From NCBI GenBank assembly GCA_963682055.1, contig OY821741.1:14513197-14577196 (forward strand): a stretch of 64,000 bases of DNA. Reading direction: 5' to 3'. Below are positions 20,895 through 32,678 of this stretch, piece by piece (the stretch's first letter is position 1; every line of letters begins with the position of its first letter). A model generated the notes under the pieces. It saw nothing but the letters and a program-made list of their open reading frames with translations, searched no databases and was not told the origin of the DNA. The position numbers and the translations under genes are program-made. The stretch is from Primula veris (taxonomy: Eukaryota; Streptophyta; Magnoliopsida; Ericales; Primulaceae).

Positions 20895-21454
20895 GCTTGG
20901 GTGAACTTTTTCTGTTGTAGTTTAGAGTTGAAATCGAGTACAGAACTTCGGTTTTCTCCAAGTTGAAAGTTGAGGATATCTATACAGCCTGTTTTTTGCC
21001 TCTTCATCTGTATATTTATGTAGGGGAGGCTGATATACTAATATAGGTGTTGTAAGACTAATCGCTGGCTTTGGATTGTAGTGATGCTTCTCAAAATGGA
21101 GAAGCTTTTTTCCCCTTCTGGTTGTTAAATTTATGCATTAGTTACAAACTGTTTGATGTAGATTATCAAAGGTGAACCTGAGAATGTGTAGTTCTTATAT
21201 AGTGTAGTTAATATATGAGTACAATCTTTTCTTTTTCTACTTGTCCAGTATTTCATGTTTGCCTTTTCATTTGGTATCTGTTACATGTAAGCTTTTCAAC
21301 TTCCCCAGGTGCTTGTTTTTCTTGAGGTTTTTTTTGAAAAAATGTCTGAGCGGAGGAGTATGTACTATCATTTTGTAATTTGTTTGAGAAAGGAAAAATT
21401 TGCACTGCCTGCACTTTTTGAAAAAATGAATTGAGGTTTTAGTTGCAAGTTATT
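20895..21454 (+). repeat. Array unit: 3' flank of exon C, copy 1, ending in the LINE target site
   Basis: Parallels 30130, 38963 and 50273. It holds a relic GEPENV-like frame at about 21173 and a relic LPQVLVFLEVFFEKM frame at about 21303. The last 15 bases (21440-21454, TAGTTGCAAGTTATT) are duplicated at 27378-27392 by the LINE insertion. Confidence 0.65.
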
Positions 21455-21829
21455 AACAGTGGGGAAAACCCACTCTTTTATTTATAGATTAAAAAAGTGG
21501 ATGAAAAACCCCACAAAATCAAAACAGAGTAACAATATAAAACAACCTAAAAGTTACAGGGCTTGATAAAACAAAGTTAAAACTCTCAGATTTAATCCTA
21601 ATTTATGAGAACACTCTTCAAAAGTTGAGGGACCAAAAGTGAAATTGACCATAGACCACCGTTTCATCTGGTCTTCTCCTTCACTCATTCTCATCTATCT
21701 CCATTTTAGAAAGAGAGAGAGAAACTCAAGCTTCTTCTTCATTTCGCAATCACAGATAAGGAATACCTTTCGCTTCCAACTTCAAAATATTTCTCAATTT
21801 ACTTGGAAACTCTGCAATATCTTTTGAAA

Positions 21830-24800
21830 TAAGAGGATCAGAGATACAACCCAAATTGGCCAGTAGATCAGCGCCTGAGTTTGCTTCTCTTTCCACATGA
21901 TTCAACAGATAAGTACCATTCTTCATCTTCTCCTTTATATTATGAACTAGTAATTTCATCTTCCAAGGACACTTGCTTTTTCCAGACAAGATGTTTATTA
22001 GATGTAGACAATCACTTTCTATAATTATATTTGTCAAATTTACCACAGTTAGTCCCTGTAGTATAGCTCTAGCTTCTGCTTCCATCCCTGTATTGCTAGT
22101 AGTTTTGCCATAGAAACCTTGAATAAATTTGCCTTGATGATCCCTTAATATTCCACCTACGCCACTGGAATTGGTGGAGCTTTTAAAACAACCATCTGTA
22201 TTCAATTTCATGTATCCAGTTGGAGGATTTTCCCACTTTATAACCCTAGCTTTTTTACCAGTCTTTACTACTTGTAACAAATTAATTTCATTCCAAATCC
22301 ACCTTTTAGGAAATTTTTTATCTATTTGGGAATGGTTTTGGATTAATCGAATAATTTCCATGATGATATATTGAGCATTCATATTTATATTATCAAATTT
22401 ACTGCCACAGTGAGCTTTCCAAATGCACCAAATAATGTACACAGGAAGTACCTTGATAATCTTTTTCTCTGGTAATGACTTCTTTTATCCTCATGTATCC
22501 ACCAAGAATTAAATCTTCCCCTTAATGACAAAACATTTTGATTTACTCCCAAATACTGCGCAAAATACTTCCATACTTTTTTAGCAATATCACTAATACA
22601 TAACAAATGGTCTAAACTTTCTTCATTCTTTCTACAGCATTCACAGCTAGAAGCTAGTTGGACTCCAATTCTTTGGATAGCAAGATCCACTGGTACTGCA
22701 TCATTGAAACACTTCCATGCAAAACAAGATATCTTCAAAGGTATTAGTCTATCCCATAACATTTCATACAACCAACTTTTTGGACTTTTCTTTCTCATAA
22801 TATTCCAGGCAGATTTAAATGAGAATTCACCATTAGTATCCTCCATCCATATAGCTTGATCTAATTCTTTCCCTTGATAAATTAAGTTTTGACCAAACAG
22901 ACCTTGTTTAGAAATAGGAATAGTTTCAGCAATAGCTTCATAGTTCCACTCATTATTAAGAATTAATCTAGACAACAGCAGCTTATTATCAATATTTTGA
23001 TCCTGTAGTGGTCCATTTCCAACCCAATTGTCTAGGTTAACTGAGACATTTTCTTTTCCAATCAACCAAAGAATTATTTTTTCAGCAACCTCCCCAACTT
23101 GCATCATTCTGGACCATGTATTAGAACCTTTAGTAATACTAATCTCATTTGGATGCTTCTTCTTGGAATACTTTACTCTCATGTACTGAGCCTATAGAGA
23201 ATTTTTAGTTCTAAACTTCCACCATAGTTTGAGAGCAAAAGCTGCAGAAATATCTTTAAAACTCCTCAACCCTAATCCACCTTCAGAAGTAGGTCTACAG
23301 ATTTTACTCCATTTAACCCAGTGATATTTATTCTTACCATTAGAATTTCCCCATAGAAAATTAGCTATTATTTGGTCTATCTTTTTTATAACCAATTTTG
23401 GAGGATTCATAGCTGCCATAGTATAAATAGGGATAGTTTGGAGAACATGTTTGGCAAGTAGCAATTTTCCACCCATGGTTAAGTACTGAGTTTTCCACCC
23501 TGATAGTTTGGTTCTTACCTTTAAAATAAGTTCATGGTATAGCAAACACTTTTTATGACTAGAATAAAGCTTACACCCTAGATAGTTAAAAGGAGGCTTT
23601 TTAACTGCAATGTTCATAATCTTACTTGCTGCTTCTTTCTGTTAATCTGTAACCCCCTTAGAAATATACATAAAGCTTTTCTCTCTATTTACTTCTTGTC
23701 CTGAGTCTGTATTATACTGCTGTAGAACCCTTTGAATATGCTGGTGTCTGCTCCACTAAAAATTATAATATCATCAGCAAAGGCCAAGTGTGTAATAATA
23801 GGAGTTCCTATAGCTGCTTTAAAAGATTTCCAACTCCTCTTGCCAATCAGATGATTGAGATTTCTGGTCAAAACTTCTGAACATAGAATAAAGAGACTTG
23901 AGAATAATGGATCTCCTTGTCTTAATCCATTAGTTGGCTTGAAATAACCTGTAGGAGCACCATTTACCAGTATAGAAATGCCATTATCAGAAATAATTCT
24001 CCATATTCTATCTATCCAAATTTCTGAGAAACCCATTTTCCTAAAAACACTAACAATAAAATGCCAGGAAATCTTGTCATAAGCTTTTTTCATATCCAAT
24101 TTCAAAGCTATATTATTACCACTGTTTTTTTTTATTGAGAGTAGAGATAAATTCTTGAGAGAGAAGAATGTTATCTATAATATCTCTATTTTTGAAAAAA
24201 CCACTTTGGTTCTCTAAGATAATATTAGGCAACACAATAGACAGCCTGGTTGCCATAATTTTAGAAATAACTTTGTTGCAGAAGGTACATAAGCTAATAG
24301 GTCTGAAGTCTGAATACTTATCTGCATTAGCCTTCTTTGGGATTAGAACAATAAGAGTAGAAGACATTGCATTAGGAATTTCATAACCAGCAAAGAATTG
24401 ATGTACTGCTTTTAGTAAATCCCCTCCAATAATATCCCAACTGTGTGTAAAGAAAAACCATTAAATCCATCAAGCCCAGGTGCACTGCTTTTCTTCAAAT
24501 CCCACACTGATGTTTTGACTTCTTCTAGAGTAATTTCCTTTATTAAATTTTCATTTTCTCCATCTGTAACACACTTAGGAATAATATCTAAAGAATTGTA
24601 CTTATAACCAGTATTATTATTGGTTGCTAAAAGCTTTTGAAAATAGTTTATGGCTTCTTTTTGAATGTCTTATTTTGCTGTTAATTCTTTCCCATTTTCA
24701 TTAATAATGTAGCGAATAGTATTTTTTCTCCTTCTTTTTTTGACTACACCATGATAGAACTTGGTATTAGCATCACCTTCTAGAACCCACCTTAAATTTG

Positions 24801-25823
24801 CCTTTTGTCTCCAGAAGTCTTCTTCTATTTTAAGCTTGTAATTAAGCTCAGCTTTTAACCTGCTTAGTTCACTTCTTTTTTCAGGAGATGGATCATACTC
24901 AAATTGTTGCTCTGCACCCAGAACCAAGTCTTCTGCATCTATCACTTGCTAAAAAATGTTACCAAAGGTAACTTTGATCCATTTAGATAGTATTTTCCTG
25001 GTTCTTTTTAAATTTAGCACCAAAGAAAACAAAGCATTACCATCTTTATGATGCACCCAATTGTCTGTTAATAAATTCTTAAACTCATGATGTGTTAACC
25101 AAAACTTTTGAAATATGAATCTTCTGATGTTATGATCCCCTTCATTATTAAAGGTAATTAATAAGGGGCTATGATCAGAATTGACTTTAGAAAGATGCTC
25201 CAAAACAATACTATGAAACATATTTGAGCAATTATCATTCACACAAGCCTTATCAATTCTCTCCATAATCAAATTATCACCCTCCCTTTTATTCCACCAA
25301 GTGAACCTGAGCCCAGAAAGTTCAATTCATAAACCCCACACTTGTTCAAACAGTCCAAATAGTCATTAGCTCCATTTACATTAATATCCAAACCTCCTAT
25401 TTTATCTTCTGCTTTAGAAGCAGTATTAAAATCCCCCACTATTAACCAAGGATTAGTAGTCTTAGAATTTTCCAAAAATTGCCACAAAGCCTTCCTTTCT
25501 TGAACTGTACACTTAGCATACACAGCTGAGATTTGGATAGCAGTATTCCACAACTTAACTTCAAAAGTGATACACTGACATCCTTCGTTAACCACATTTA
25601 TTTCTAAATCATCATTGGAAAAACTCCAGATTTTATTTTCTTCATGAGTAAACACATTATCAAACCCCATTTTCCTCTTATAAAGCTCAATTTTATCATT
25701 CTGTACCATTGGTTCTATACAAATCAATACCACTATTTTATTGACTAGACATAGTTTTTTTATTCTTCTTAAAGTAGCTCCATTCCCAATACCTCTCACA
25801 TTCCAAACTAGGGCCTCAATCAT
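21830..25823 (-). pseudogene. LINE ORF2: endonuclease, reverse transcriptase, RNase H; broken
   Basis: The minus-strand series starts MIEALVWNVRGIGN at 25823, an APE-type endonuclease with EPMV and GDFN motifs. RT follows: PKKANADKYSDFRPISLC at about 24330, MKLDMKKAYDKISW at 24105, GLRQGDPLFSSLF, and FADDIIIF with the catalytic pair at about 23780. Then comes a zf-RVT region (22385-23182, CECCRKNEESLDH) and a terminal RNase H (NTDGCF, MEAEARA, ESDCL; 21830-22360). Breaks lie near 25270, 24948, 24670-24370, 24110, 23680, 23190 and 22440, so no enzyme is made. Its start codon overlaps the ORF1 stop (TAATG). Confidence 0.9.
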
Positions 25824-27283
25824 TAAATATACCTTTTTCTAGCCCCCACATTAGAGGTTGATCTTAGCTGCATTTGAATTTCTTGTTCTTGGATCTTCTT
25901 CTTAGCCATTTCTGTCTTCTTTTTCTTTTTTAATTGGCTCTTGGTTAATTGAATTTCCCAATCATTTTCCTTCTCAAGCATAGATTTTAGTTCTTGCTCT
26001 TCCCTTCCTCTGTTATCCTCAATTTCACCATTTGGACTCTTTTCTATAACTTCAGTAACTACAAAACTATTGTTTATAGAGCTGAAGTCTTGATAGGACA
26101 CTATAGACATTCTCTTTTCCTCTTCATTCATACTCCATTTAGTAAAACATGTTGCATCCTTTGGAATTTTATTATCATTTTCTTCCTGTTTGTTTAGAAT
26201 TTCAGGCTTATCATATATAATCTCTTCATCAACTTTTTCATCTTTTTCTTCCTCATCTTCTATTTGGACTATAACTTTATTTTGTGTCTTATTTCCAGGA
26301 GAAATCTTCTTACTGACCCCAATATCAACTGCTATGCTTTGCTGCTGTTGAACATGAAATTTAGCTCTGTACACCCACTCTTTCGTACTCTCTTTTTTCC
26401 CATTTACTTCCTTATTTGGTTTGTGTAAAATGGCCTCTATTTCCTTATTCTTTTGTTGCTGGTTTGTAATAATTTCAACTCTTTTGTTACCCATCTTATT
26501 TTCTTGAACTTGCTCTGTATTTTTGAACTTACAGTAGCCTTCTTTATGACCTTGTTTAAAGCAGAAATTACAATAGTCTAGTAAGTCTTCATACTTGCAA
26601 TACTGCCAGAATCCCCCTTCTTCTCCATAGCCAATTCTTACACATTCAAACAACTCTGTTTTTAGATCAATTTCAACACAGATACGAGCCAGACTAGGTC
26701 TAGTTAGCTTAGAAGTAGGCTCATCTACCCTTAGAGGCTTTCCAAAGGCACTTGCTATAGAATATATACTAGAGGTGTTGTATAAATGAATAGGTAGTTT
26801 TGACAAATTTATCCAAACAGGAGCTAAAGAGGTTTCTACTTCTGGGTTGAAATTATAAGTCCACTTAAACACCCTCATAGGATAATCTTCTATATACCAA
26901 ATTTGTTTTAACCAAATTCTAGTGAAGTCTTCTTCATGAAAGCAGCGAATAAGTACATGTTTGTGATCCAGAATTCCTATATTGCAATTAGCCTTTAATT
27001 CTAACTTTCCAAACAGTTTTCTTATAACAGCTATCTCTGGTTTTCCATGAGTAAATTTTCCAACTATAGTATATTTAAATGGTTCAGCCAGTTGCTTAAT
27101 ATCTTTCATAGAGAATTGAATCAAGGGTTCACCTTTATAAGAACCAACTTCTTTTAGCGGTATTTCGAATTTTTTAGGTGATGCGCTGATCACCGACGCA
27201 AAGGATTTTGTAGGGATAGGGTCTGGCGGCATTAGCTGCCTATTTAGTACGCTGTCTGGTGAGGTTTTATCGAGTTCTGTCAT
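25823..27283 (-). CDS. LINE ORF1, DUF4283-type RNA-binding protein
   Basis: Intact 486-aa frame. Residues about 60-220 resemble DUF4283 (KPEIAVIRKLFGKLELK, HVLIRCFHEEDFTRIW, MRVFKWTYNFNPE). A zinc knuckle YCNFCFKQGHKEGYC (C-X2-C-X4-H-X4-C, zf-CCHC_4 type) lies at about residues 236-250. The last 230 residues are highly charged with Lys/Glu runs. ORF1 proteins of this class bind the LINE RNA. It is not certain that it is expressed. Confidence 0.88.
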   Translation of the reverse strand: MTELDKTSPDSVLNRQLMPPDPIPTKSFASVISASPKKFEIPLKEVGSYKGEPLIQFSMKDIKQLAEPFKYTIVGKFTHGKPEIAVIRKLFGKLELKANCNIGILDHKHVLIRCFHEEDFTRIWLKQIWYIEDYPMRVFKWTYNFNPEVETSLAPVWINLSKLPIHLYNTSSIYSIASAFGKPLRVDEPTSKLTRPSLARICVEIDLKTELFECVRIGYGEEGGFWQYCKYEDLLDYCNFCFKQGHKEGYCKFKNTEQVQENKMGNKRVEIITNQQQKNKEIEAILHKPNKEVNGKKESTKEWVYRAKFHVQQQQSIAVDIGVSKKISPGNKTQNKVIVQIEDEEEKDEKVDEEIIYDKPEILNKQEENDNKIPKDATCFTKWSMNEEEKRMSIVSYQDFSSINNSFVVTEVIEKSPNGEIEDNRGREEQELKSMLEKENDWEIQLTKSQLKKKKKTEMAKKKIQEQEIQMQLRSTSNVGARKRYI

Positions 27284-27392
27284 ACTTACGGCGGCTAGGG
27301 TTTTTCACCCTAGTCGTCTCTCTCTCTAGGGTTTTAGGGTCCCAAATAATTCTTTATTAACTGCCTAACATGTAACCTAGTTGCAAGTTATT

Positions 27393-28092
27393 CATAAATA
27401 AAAGTTGAGATTAAAACGTGCAACGAAAAAATCCTGCATTGCACAACTTAGAACTTGTGTGAGACCGGAAAGCTAGAATCAAAATGCAACAGTTGAAGAC
27501 TCCTAGATGTAAAATATGGAGACCCCAATGGAAAATTTACTGTTTCTTATCTTGTGTATTCTTTTGACACTGCTAGGTACCAAATACCATTTGACAGTGA
27601 TAATCAATTAGACAAAGGCATCATATGAACTAGTAAGATCCAATATTCCCATATTCTAGTAGCAAGTCAGATATGAAACATGTATTATACTTGTATCGGT
27701 CTCCACTGTTCAATGACAATGGAAAGTCAGTTGGGATAGTTCGTTGAAATGTTTTACTATCAAGCTGTTGAATAGACTTTTGGTTTTGGTTGTGGCTCCG
27801 GTGTTCGATAATGGATGTATGATGGTGGTCATGGGACGAGACATTGGAGAGAGGAGGGAATGCAGATCGACTAACGTGTTAGCGAGGGAAATTTCCTAAC
27901 CAATTTAGATAATCTCTGAGTCACTCATATGTTCTGTTAACCCCTCTGGTGAGATTGTAACACAGGCTGAAGTTTCCAATTACGAGTACTAAACAAACTA
28001 TTTTTACAAATATTCAATCTCGTACAACTAAAAGGAAACTTTTACCATGTACCTTGATAGTTATTACCATTGTTTTAAAAAGCGCGCTTTAA
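27393..28092 (+). repeat. Array unit: 3' flank after the LINE, up to the palindrome
   Basis: Direct continuation of the unit interrupted at 21454. It is near-identical to 13927-14440, 30870-31396, 39700-40275 and 51000-51520. No coding frame. It ends in GCGCTTTAAAGCGC (28084-28097), after which all similarity to the other copies stops. Confidence 0.7.
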
Positions 28093-28758
28093 AGCGCTAA
28101 AAGGGTGGAAGAAGAATCTCGTAAGGGGGAAAAAATTGCATCCGAACCCTCGACTTTAAAGCGCACCGATGAGAAAAGGATTATAAAAATGTCGAAAGAA
28201 AAGAACAAATTTAGCTCTACCAAGAGTAAATCACAAGACCCGGAATGTCCCCATGATTTTAAGGAGATAAGTTCTAAATTTGTCACCCAAAACTCTCTTA
28301 GGGAATTAGTAAGGGGAATTGGACTTCTTGGTTCTGGTGGAAATCCTTCATTTATACCCAACTCATTTCCCTATTTAGAGGACACCACATTGCGATTGGG
28401 CAATATGAGTGAATATACTCCTGGAAACGGATCCAAAACTTCAGATAATAATGTATTGAATTTTAACAATTTTTTAAGGAGTTCTGGGAATGACAGTGGT
28501 GAGGGTACTTCCAAAGCTATCGACTTTGAGATAACTCGGCATAGGAGCCTTGTAGGAAGGGAGAGAGGGTGTGTGATTCCGGAAATGGCATTGAGGCGGT
28601 TGGGTTCTAGAGAGGGTGCAATTTTGAGGGAGATACACATGAACTGGCTTGATATGATTGATGCACTTCCCGCGGAAGCTGTGAGGCCATCTATGTCCAA
28701 ACAGGAGAACTTTATTGCTTGGCGTGGGTTCGTAAAGGCTGCAGGATCAATTTATGAG
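28093..28758 (+). pseudogene. RLT-like (RINGLET, DDT-homeobox/D-TOX) penultimate exon, 5' truncated
   Basis: The frame is open from 28093 with no in-frame ATG until 28189, so the exon is cut on the left at the palindrome junction. The first half is Lys/Ser-rich. The last part, WLDMIDALPAEAVRPS then IAWRGFVKAAGSIYE, matches what I recall of the C-terminal D-TOX region of RLT1/RLT2 ISWI-partner proteins. It ends at GAG|GTTAGT (28758/28759), a good donor in phase 0, and the downstream exon at 29803 continues in the same phase. Only the C-terminal part of a protein usually over 1000 aa is present, with no homeobox or DDT domain in the window. The identification comes from memory of the family. 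Confidence 0.65.
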
Positions 28759-29802
28759 GTTAGTTTAAGGTGTTGTTTGATTGCAGCTTTTATGCCACTA
28801 TTTTTGTTTGCGTAAAAGCCTGATAGCATTTTGTTGATTAACTTAGAAGCTGAGGGTTGATATTTTTTTTTTTGCCTCAAAAGGCTGAGGTTGATGAACC
28901 CAACTTTTTTCTTCACCTATCAAATCCAGCTTGTTTGCTTAAAAGCTGCAACCAGACTAGCAATAAGTAAATTTTTTCTTTTGTCTCATTTAAAAATTTG
29001 AACTGTGACAAACTGCTACTTGACTTAGCATTAAAGAAACTTCAATCAAACTCCATATTTGATCTTGTTTTCTCACTTAAAAGGTCAAATTCGAGTTCTG
29101 ATTAGAAGAGAAGGTAAAGATTTTTACAATTACTAACCATATGATAACAAATGATGCAGTTTACAAGCTTATAGTGTGTCTGAGTTGATGAGAGGGAAAA
29201 TGCGAGAAAGCGGATGATAGGGAAAGTTAGAGCACGAACCAAATCTATGTATTTATAGTGTATATAATATATACATGTTTATACTGACATGTGTTGTCTT
29301 GAGTGGCAAAAGATGTATGTCAAAAACCTTTGTTGTCTCATGTTTAAACTAGTGGATATATGTATATGTATTAGTTTACATATATGCAAGGTGACAGATA
29401 AAAATAGTTTTTCCTTTTTAGATGATTCAAGCCAATAGTAGTTATTATAATGGGAAAGGTTTTCTATTAGTGGTCGGCTGACAATTGTTTTTAAAGTGTT
29501 AAGTTAGCTTCTTGAATATAGCTCACAGTCTTTACAGTGTTTGGAATTTGCGTTGAGAAAGGGAAAAGCGACAACGAGAAATTTACAGAAAATAAAGGGA
29601 AGAGATATTGAGAACATAAAATGAGTTATGTATTATTATTTTATTGTACAAGTGCTGATGTCATAAACATATTTTTTTATCAGAAAATCTATATCAAAAC
29701 TTTACCTTTTCCTTTTATGTTTTGGGCAGTGGATATACACATACAGGTATATTATTTTTACCTAGTGCAAGGTACTAATGTAAGTCGAAAATTTCTTTTC
29801 AG
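28759..29802 (+). other. Intron of the RLT-like fragment
   Basis: GT at 28759-28760, and TTTCTTTTCAG ending at 29802. The right two thirds (from about 29110) is the diverged original of the intron module repeated at 658, 19588, 37651 and 48964. The left 350 bp is unique to this copy. The TTTTAG before ATGATTCAAGCC at about 29420 looks like a duplicated, dead acceptor. Confidence 0.6.
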
Positions 29803-30129
29803 TTGGTTCAAGCTACAATTGTGCTCGAGAACATGATAAGAGCAGAATACTTGAGAAGAGAGTGGTGGTATTGGTCTTCTCTCACAGCTGAAGTCAACAC
29901 ATCTACTCTCTCGGCATTTGGCTTTCGCTTGTGTACCCTCGACAGTGCGATCATATATGAAAAACCTCCACCCAGTTCTGATTCTACCGAAGTTTCTGAA
30001 TCGGAAAACAATAAGGAAAATGAAGTCACTCCCCCAAAATTAAAAAAGGGAAAAGAAAAGGTCTCTCCCAGTAAACCAAGTGATTCAGCAAAACCAAAAA
30101 GCAAGAACAAAAAGAGAAGAAGAGACTGA
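29803..30129 (+). pseudogene. RLT-like last exon (C), best preserved copy
   Basis: Starts TTGGTTCAAG right after the acceptor, so it reads LVQATIVLENMIRAEYLRRE, then WWYWSSLTAEVNTSTLSAF and LCTLDSAIIYEKPPPSSD, then a Ser/Lys/Glu tail to KKRRRD and TGA. The order SIYE|LVQATIV across the intron, and the WWYWSSL motif followed by LDSAIIYEK, fits the C-terminus of plant RLT DDT-homeobox proteins, subunits of ISWI chromatin remodellers. Unlike the copies at 20565, 38637 and 49944 it has no frameshift. The basic tail looks like a nuclear localisation signal. Because the 5' part of the gene is absent I call it a fragment. Confidence 0.68.
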
Positions 30130-31397
30130 GCTTGGGTGAACTTTTTCTGTTGTAGTTTAGAGTTGAAATCGGGTACAGAACTTCGGTTTTCTCCAAGTTG
30201 AAAGTTGAGGATATCTATACAGCCTGTTTGTTTGCCTCTTCATCTGTATATTTATGTAGGGGAGGCTGATATGCTATTATAGGTATTGTAAGACTAATCG
30301 TTGGCTTTGGATTGTAGTGATGCTTCTCAAAATGGAAGAAGCTTATTTCCCCTTCCGGTTGTTAAATTTATGCATTAGTTACAAACTGTTTGATGTAGAT
30401 TATCCAAGGTGAACCTGAGAATGTGTAGTTCTTATATAGTGTAGTTAATATATGAGTACAATCTTTTCTTTTTCTAATTGTCCAGTATTTCATGTTTGCT
30501 TTTTCACTTGGTATCTGCTACATGTAAGCTTTTCAACTTCCCCAGGTGCTTGTTTTGCTTGAGGTTTTTTTTTGAAAAAAATGTCTGAGCAGAGGAGCAA
30601 GTACTATCATTTTGTAATTTGTTTGAGAAAGGAAAAATTTGCACTGCCTGCACTTTTTGAAAAAATGAATTGAGGTTTTAGTTGCAAATTATTCATAAAT
30701 AAAAGTTGAGATTAAAACGTGCAATGAAAAAATCCTGCATTCCACAACTTAGAACTTGTGCGAGACCGGAAATCTAGAATCAAATGCAACAGTTGAAGAC
30801 TCCTAGATGTAAAATATGGAGACCCCAAAGGAAAATTTACTGTTTGTTATCTTGTGTATTCTTTTGACACTGCTAAGTACCAAATACCATTTGACAGTGA
30901 TAATCAATTAGACAAAGGCATAATATAAACTAGTAAGATCCACTATTCCCATATTCTAGTAGCTAGTCAGATATGAAACATGTATTATACTAGTATCGGT
31001 CTCCACTGTATTATACTAGTAGTAAGTCAGTTGGGATAGTTCGTTGAAATGTTTTACTATCAAGCTGTTGAATAGACTTTTGGTTTTGGTGTGGCTCCGG
31101 TGTTCGATAATGGATGTGTGATGGTGGTCATGGGACTAGACATTGGAGAGAGAAGGGAATGCAGATCGACTAACGTGTGAGTGAGGGAAATTTCATAACC
31201 AATTTAGATAATCTCTGAGTCACTTATATGTTCTGTTAACACCTCTGGTGAGATTATAACACAGGCTGAAGTTTCCAATTATGAGTACTAAACAAACTAT
31301 TTTTACAAATGTTCAATCTCGTACAACTAAAAGGGAACTTTTACCATGTACCTTGATAGTTATTACCAGTTTTTTAAAAAGCGCGTTTTAAAGCGCT
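30130..31397 (+). repeat. Array unit: 3' flank of the best-preserved RLT-like copy
   Basis: Parallels 20895-21454 plus 27393-28097. A local rearrangement at about 30990-31030 replaced part of the TTCAATGACAATGGAAAG segment with a duplicated TATTATACTAGTA. Ends in a mutated palindrome (31383-31396) followed directly by the A-tailed retroposon, so about 1.6 kb of unit including C2 is missing. Confidence 0.65.
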
Positions 31398-31523
31398 AAA
31401 AGTTGTGGTCGAATTTGAAGAAATGAAGGGACGCGCGGATCACTTTCCTTATTTACTAATTTAGTCTATAAGTTATTGTCCGTTTGCGTTTTTAAGCTTT
31501 ACTTTGTAATTGCAACATTATCA
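31398..31523 (+). mobile_element. Fragment of the A-tailed retroposon, cut by a copia element
   Basis: AAAAGTTGTGGTCGAATTTG to CAACATTATCA matches the first half of 16157-16374. It joins the palindrome on the left through shared AAAAG and stops at the copia fragment on the right. The A-tail is lost. Confidence 0.6.
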
Positions 31524-31525
31524 TA

Positions 31526-32461
31526 AGAGATAGGCTTTCCTATCCATACTTTCTCGGGAATTTTCATTTCTAATGGCACTGAGGGTCCGTGGTTAATGAG
31601 ATAAACCGCCGTGCTTACTGCATGTGCCCATAAGGCTTTGAGCAGCCCACTTTGCAGCCTCATACTCCTAGCATGCTCATTGATTGTTCGGTTCATTCTC
31701 TCGGCCATGCCATTTTCCTGTGGCGTTTTTCGGATGGTATTCACCATCCGAATGCCTCTTTGTGCACAGAACTCTACGAATTTCGCATCAATGTACTCTC
31801 CGCCGTTTTCGGACCTCAAACATTTCAGTTTATTCCCGGTCTCTAGTTCGACCATGGCCTTCCATTCTTGAAATTTCTTAAACACTTCAGATTTGTGTTT
31901 CAAGAAGTAGATCCATGTCTTCCTCATCGAGTCGTCGATGAAGGTCACATAGTACTGGGATCTTCCCAGTAAAGTTACTGGTGATGGCCCCCATAAATCG
32001 GAGTGAACTAGTGCTAGCTTTTCTTCCTTGGGAGCTTTCTCACCTTTCTGGAAGCTCACTTTCTTTTGCTTCCCGAAGATGCAACCTTCGCAAAAGTCAA
32101 GGCTGACAGACTTCAAGCCTGAAAGTTTCCTGTCATTCGCTAACACTTTCATCCCCCTCTCGCTTATGTGACCCAAACGTCGATGCCACGGTTTAGAGCA
32201 GTTTTGCGACATAGCAGCCGCAATTGTACACTCATCATCGGTCGTCATATACAGTGTACCGACCTTCCTCCCTCGTGCTATCACCATAGCACCTCGTGAA
32301 ACTTTCCAAGAACCAATGCTGAACGAAATGAAGTATCCCTCTACATCGAGTTGACCTACTGAAATCAGATTCTTGGTAAACCTTGGAACATGCCTTACTT
32401 TCGTCAGCTTCCATACCGAACCATTTGAATGCGAATCTTCACATCGCCCATTCCAACACAT
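31526..32461 (-). pseudogene. pol: Copia protease-end and integrase fragment
   Basis: The minus strand reads VWKLTKVRHVPRFTKNLISV, typical of the region after copia protease, then HRRLGHISERGM and CEGCIFGKQ (GAG-pre-integrase zinc part). The integrase core follows with HSDLWGPSP, RSENGGEY where the family has RSDNGGEY, so the second catalytic Asp is Glu, and ENGMAERMN with the catalytic Glu. It ends at VWIGKPISY at the junction. The catalytic change and truncation make it inactive. Confidence 0.85.
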
Positions 32462-32678
32462 CCAATACTTCTCCGTCGGCTAGATACACTTTACCGAAAT
32501 TATCCGCACTGTAATTTTTGAATAAGTCCATCTAAGTGGCCGTGTGAAATTATGCCACAGAGTCTAGAATCAACGAATCTATATTTCTATGTACGAAAAG
32601 CACTAAACAGTCACCCGAATGCTCATCGCTCGCAACATTTGCTGCATGACCTCTTCCGTTTTCCTTCTTCTATTGTTT

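Larger units (their letters stand above)
21455..27377 (-). mobile_element. Plant L1-type LINE, essentially full length
   Basis: Flanked by a perfect 15-bp target duplication TAGTTGCAAGTTATT (21440-21454 and 27378-27392). On the minus strand it has a short 5' UTR (27377-27284), ORF1 and ORF2 (endonuclease, RT, zinc-binding region, RNase H), and a 3' UTR. There is no long poly(A) at the 3' end; it finishes GGGTTTTCCCCACTGTT. ORF1 is intact but ORF2 is broken by several stops and frameshifts. The array sequence resumes exactly after the duplication, so the boundaries are secure. Confidence 0.93.

Noticed and set aside
20570..21007. Long antisense frame (145 aa) opposite exon C, also at 29808, 38620 and 49921
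   Set aside because: Mirrors the Ser/Lys/Glu-rich exon on the other strand; recurs only because the exon recurs.
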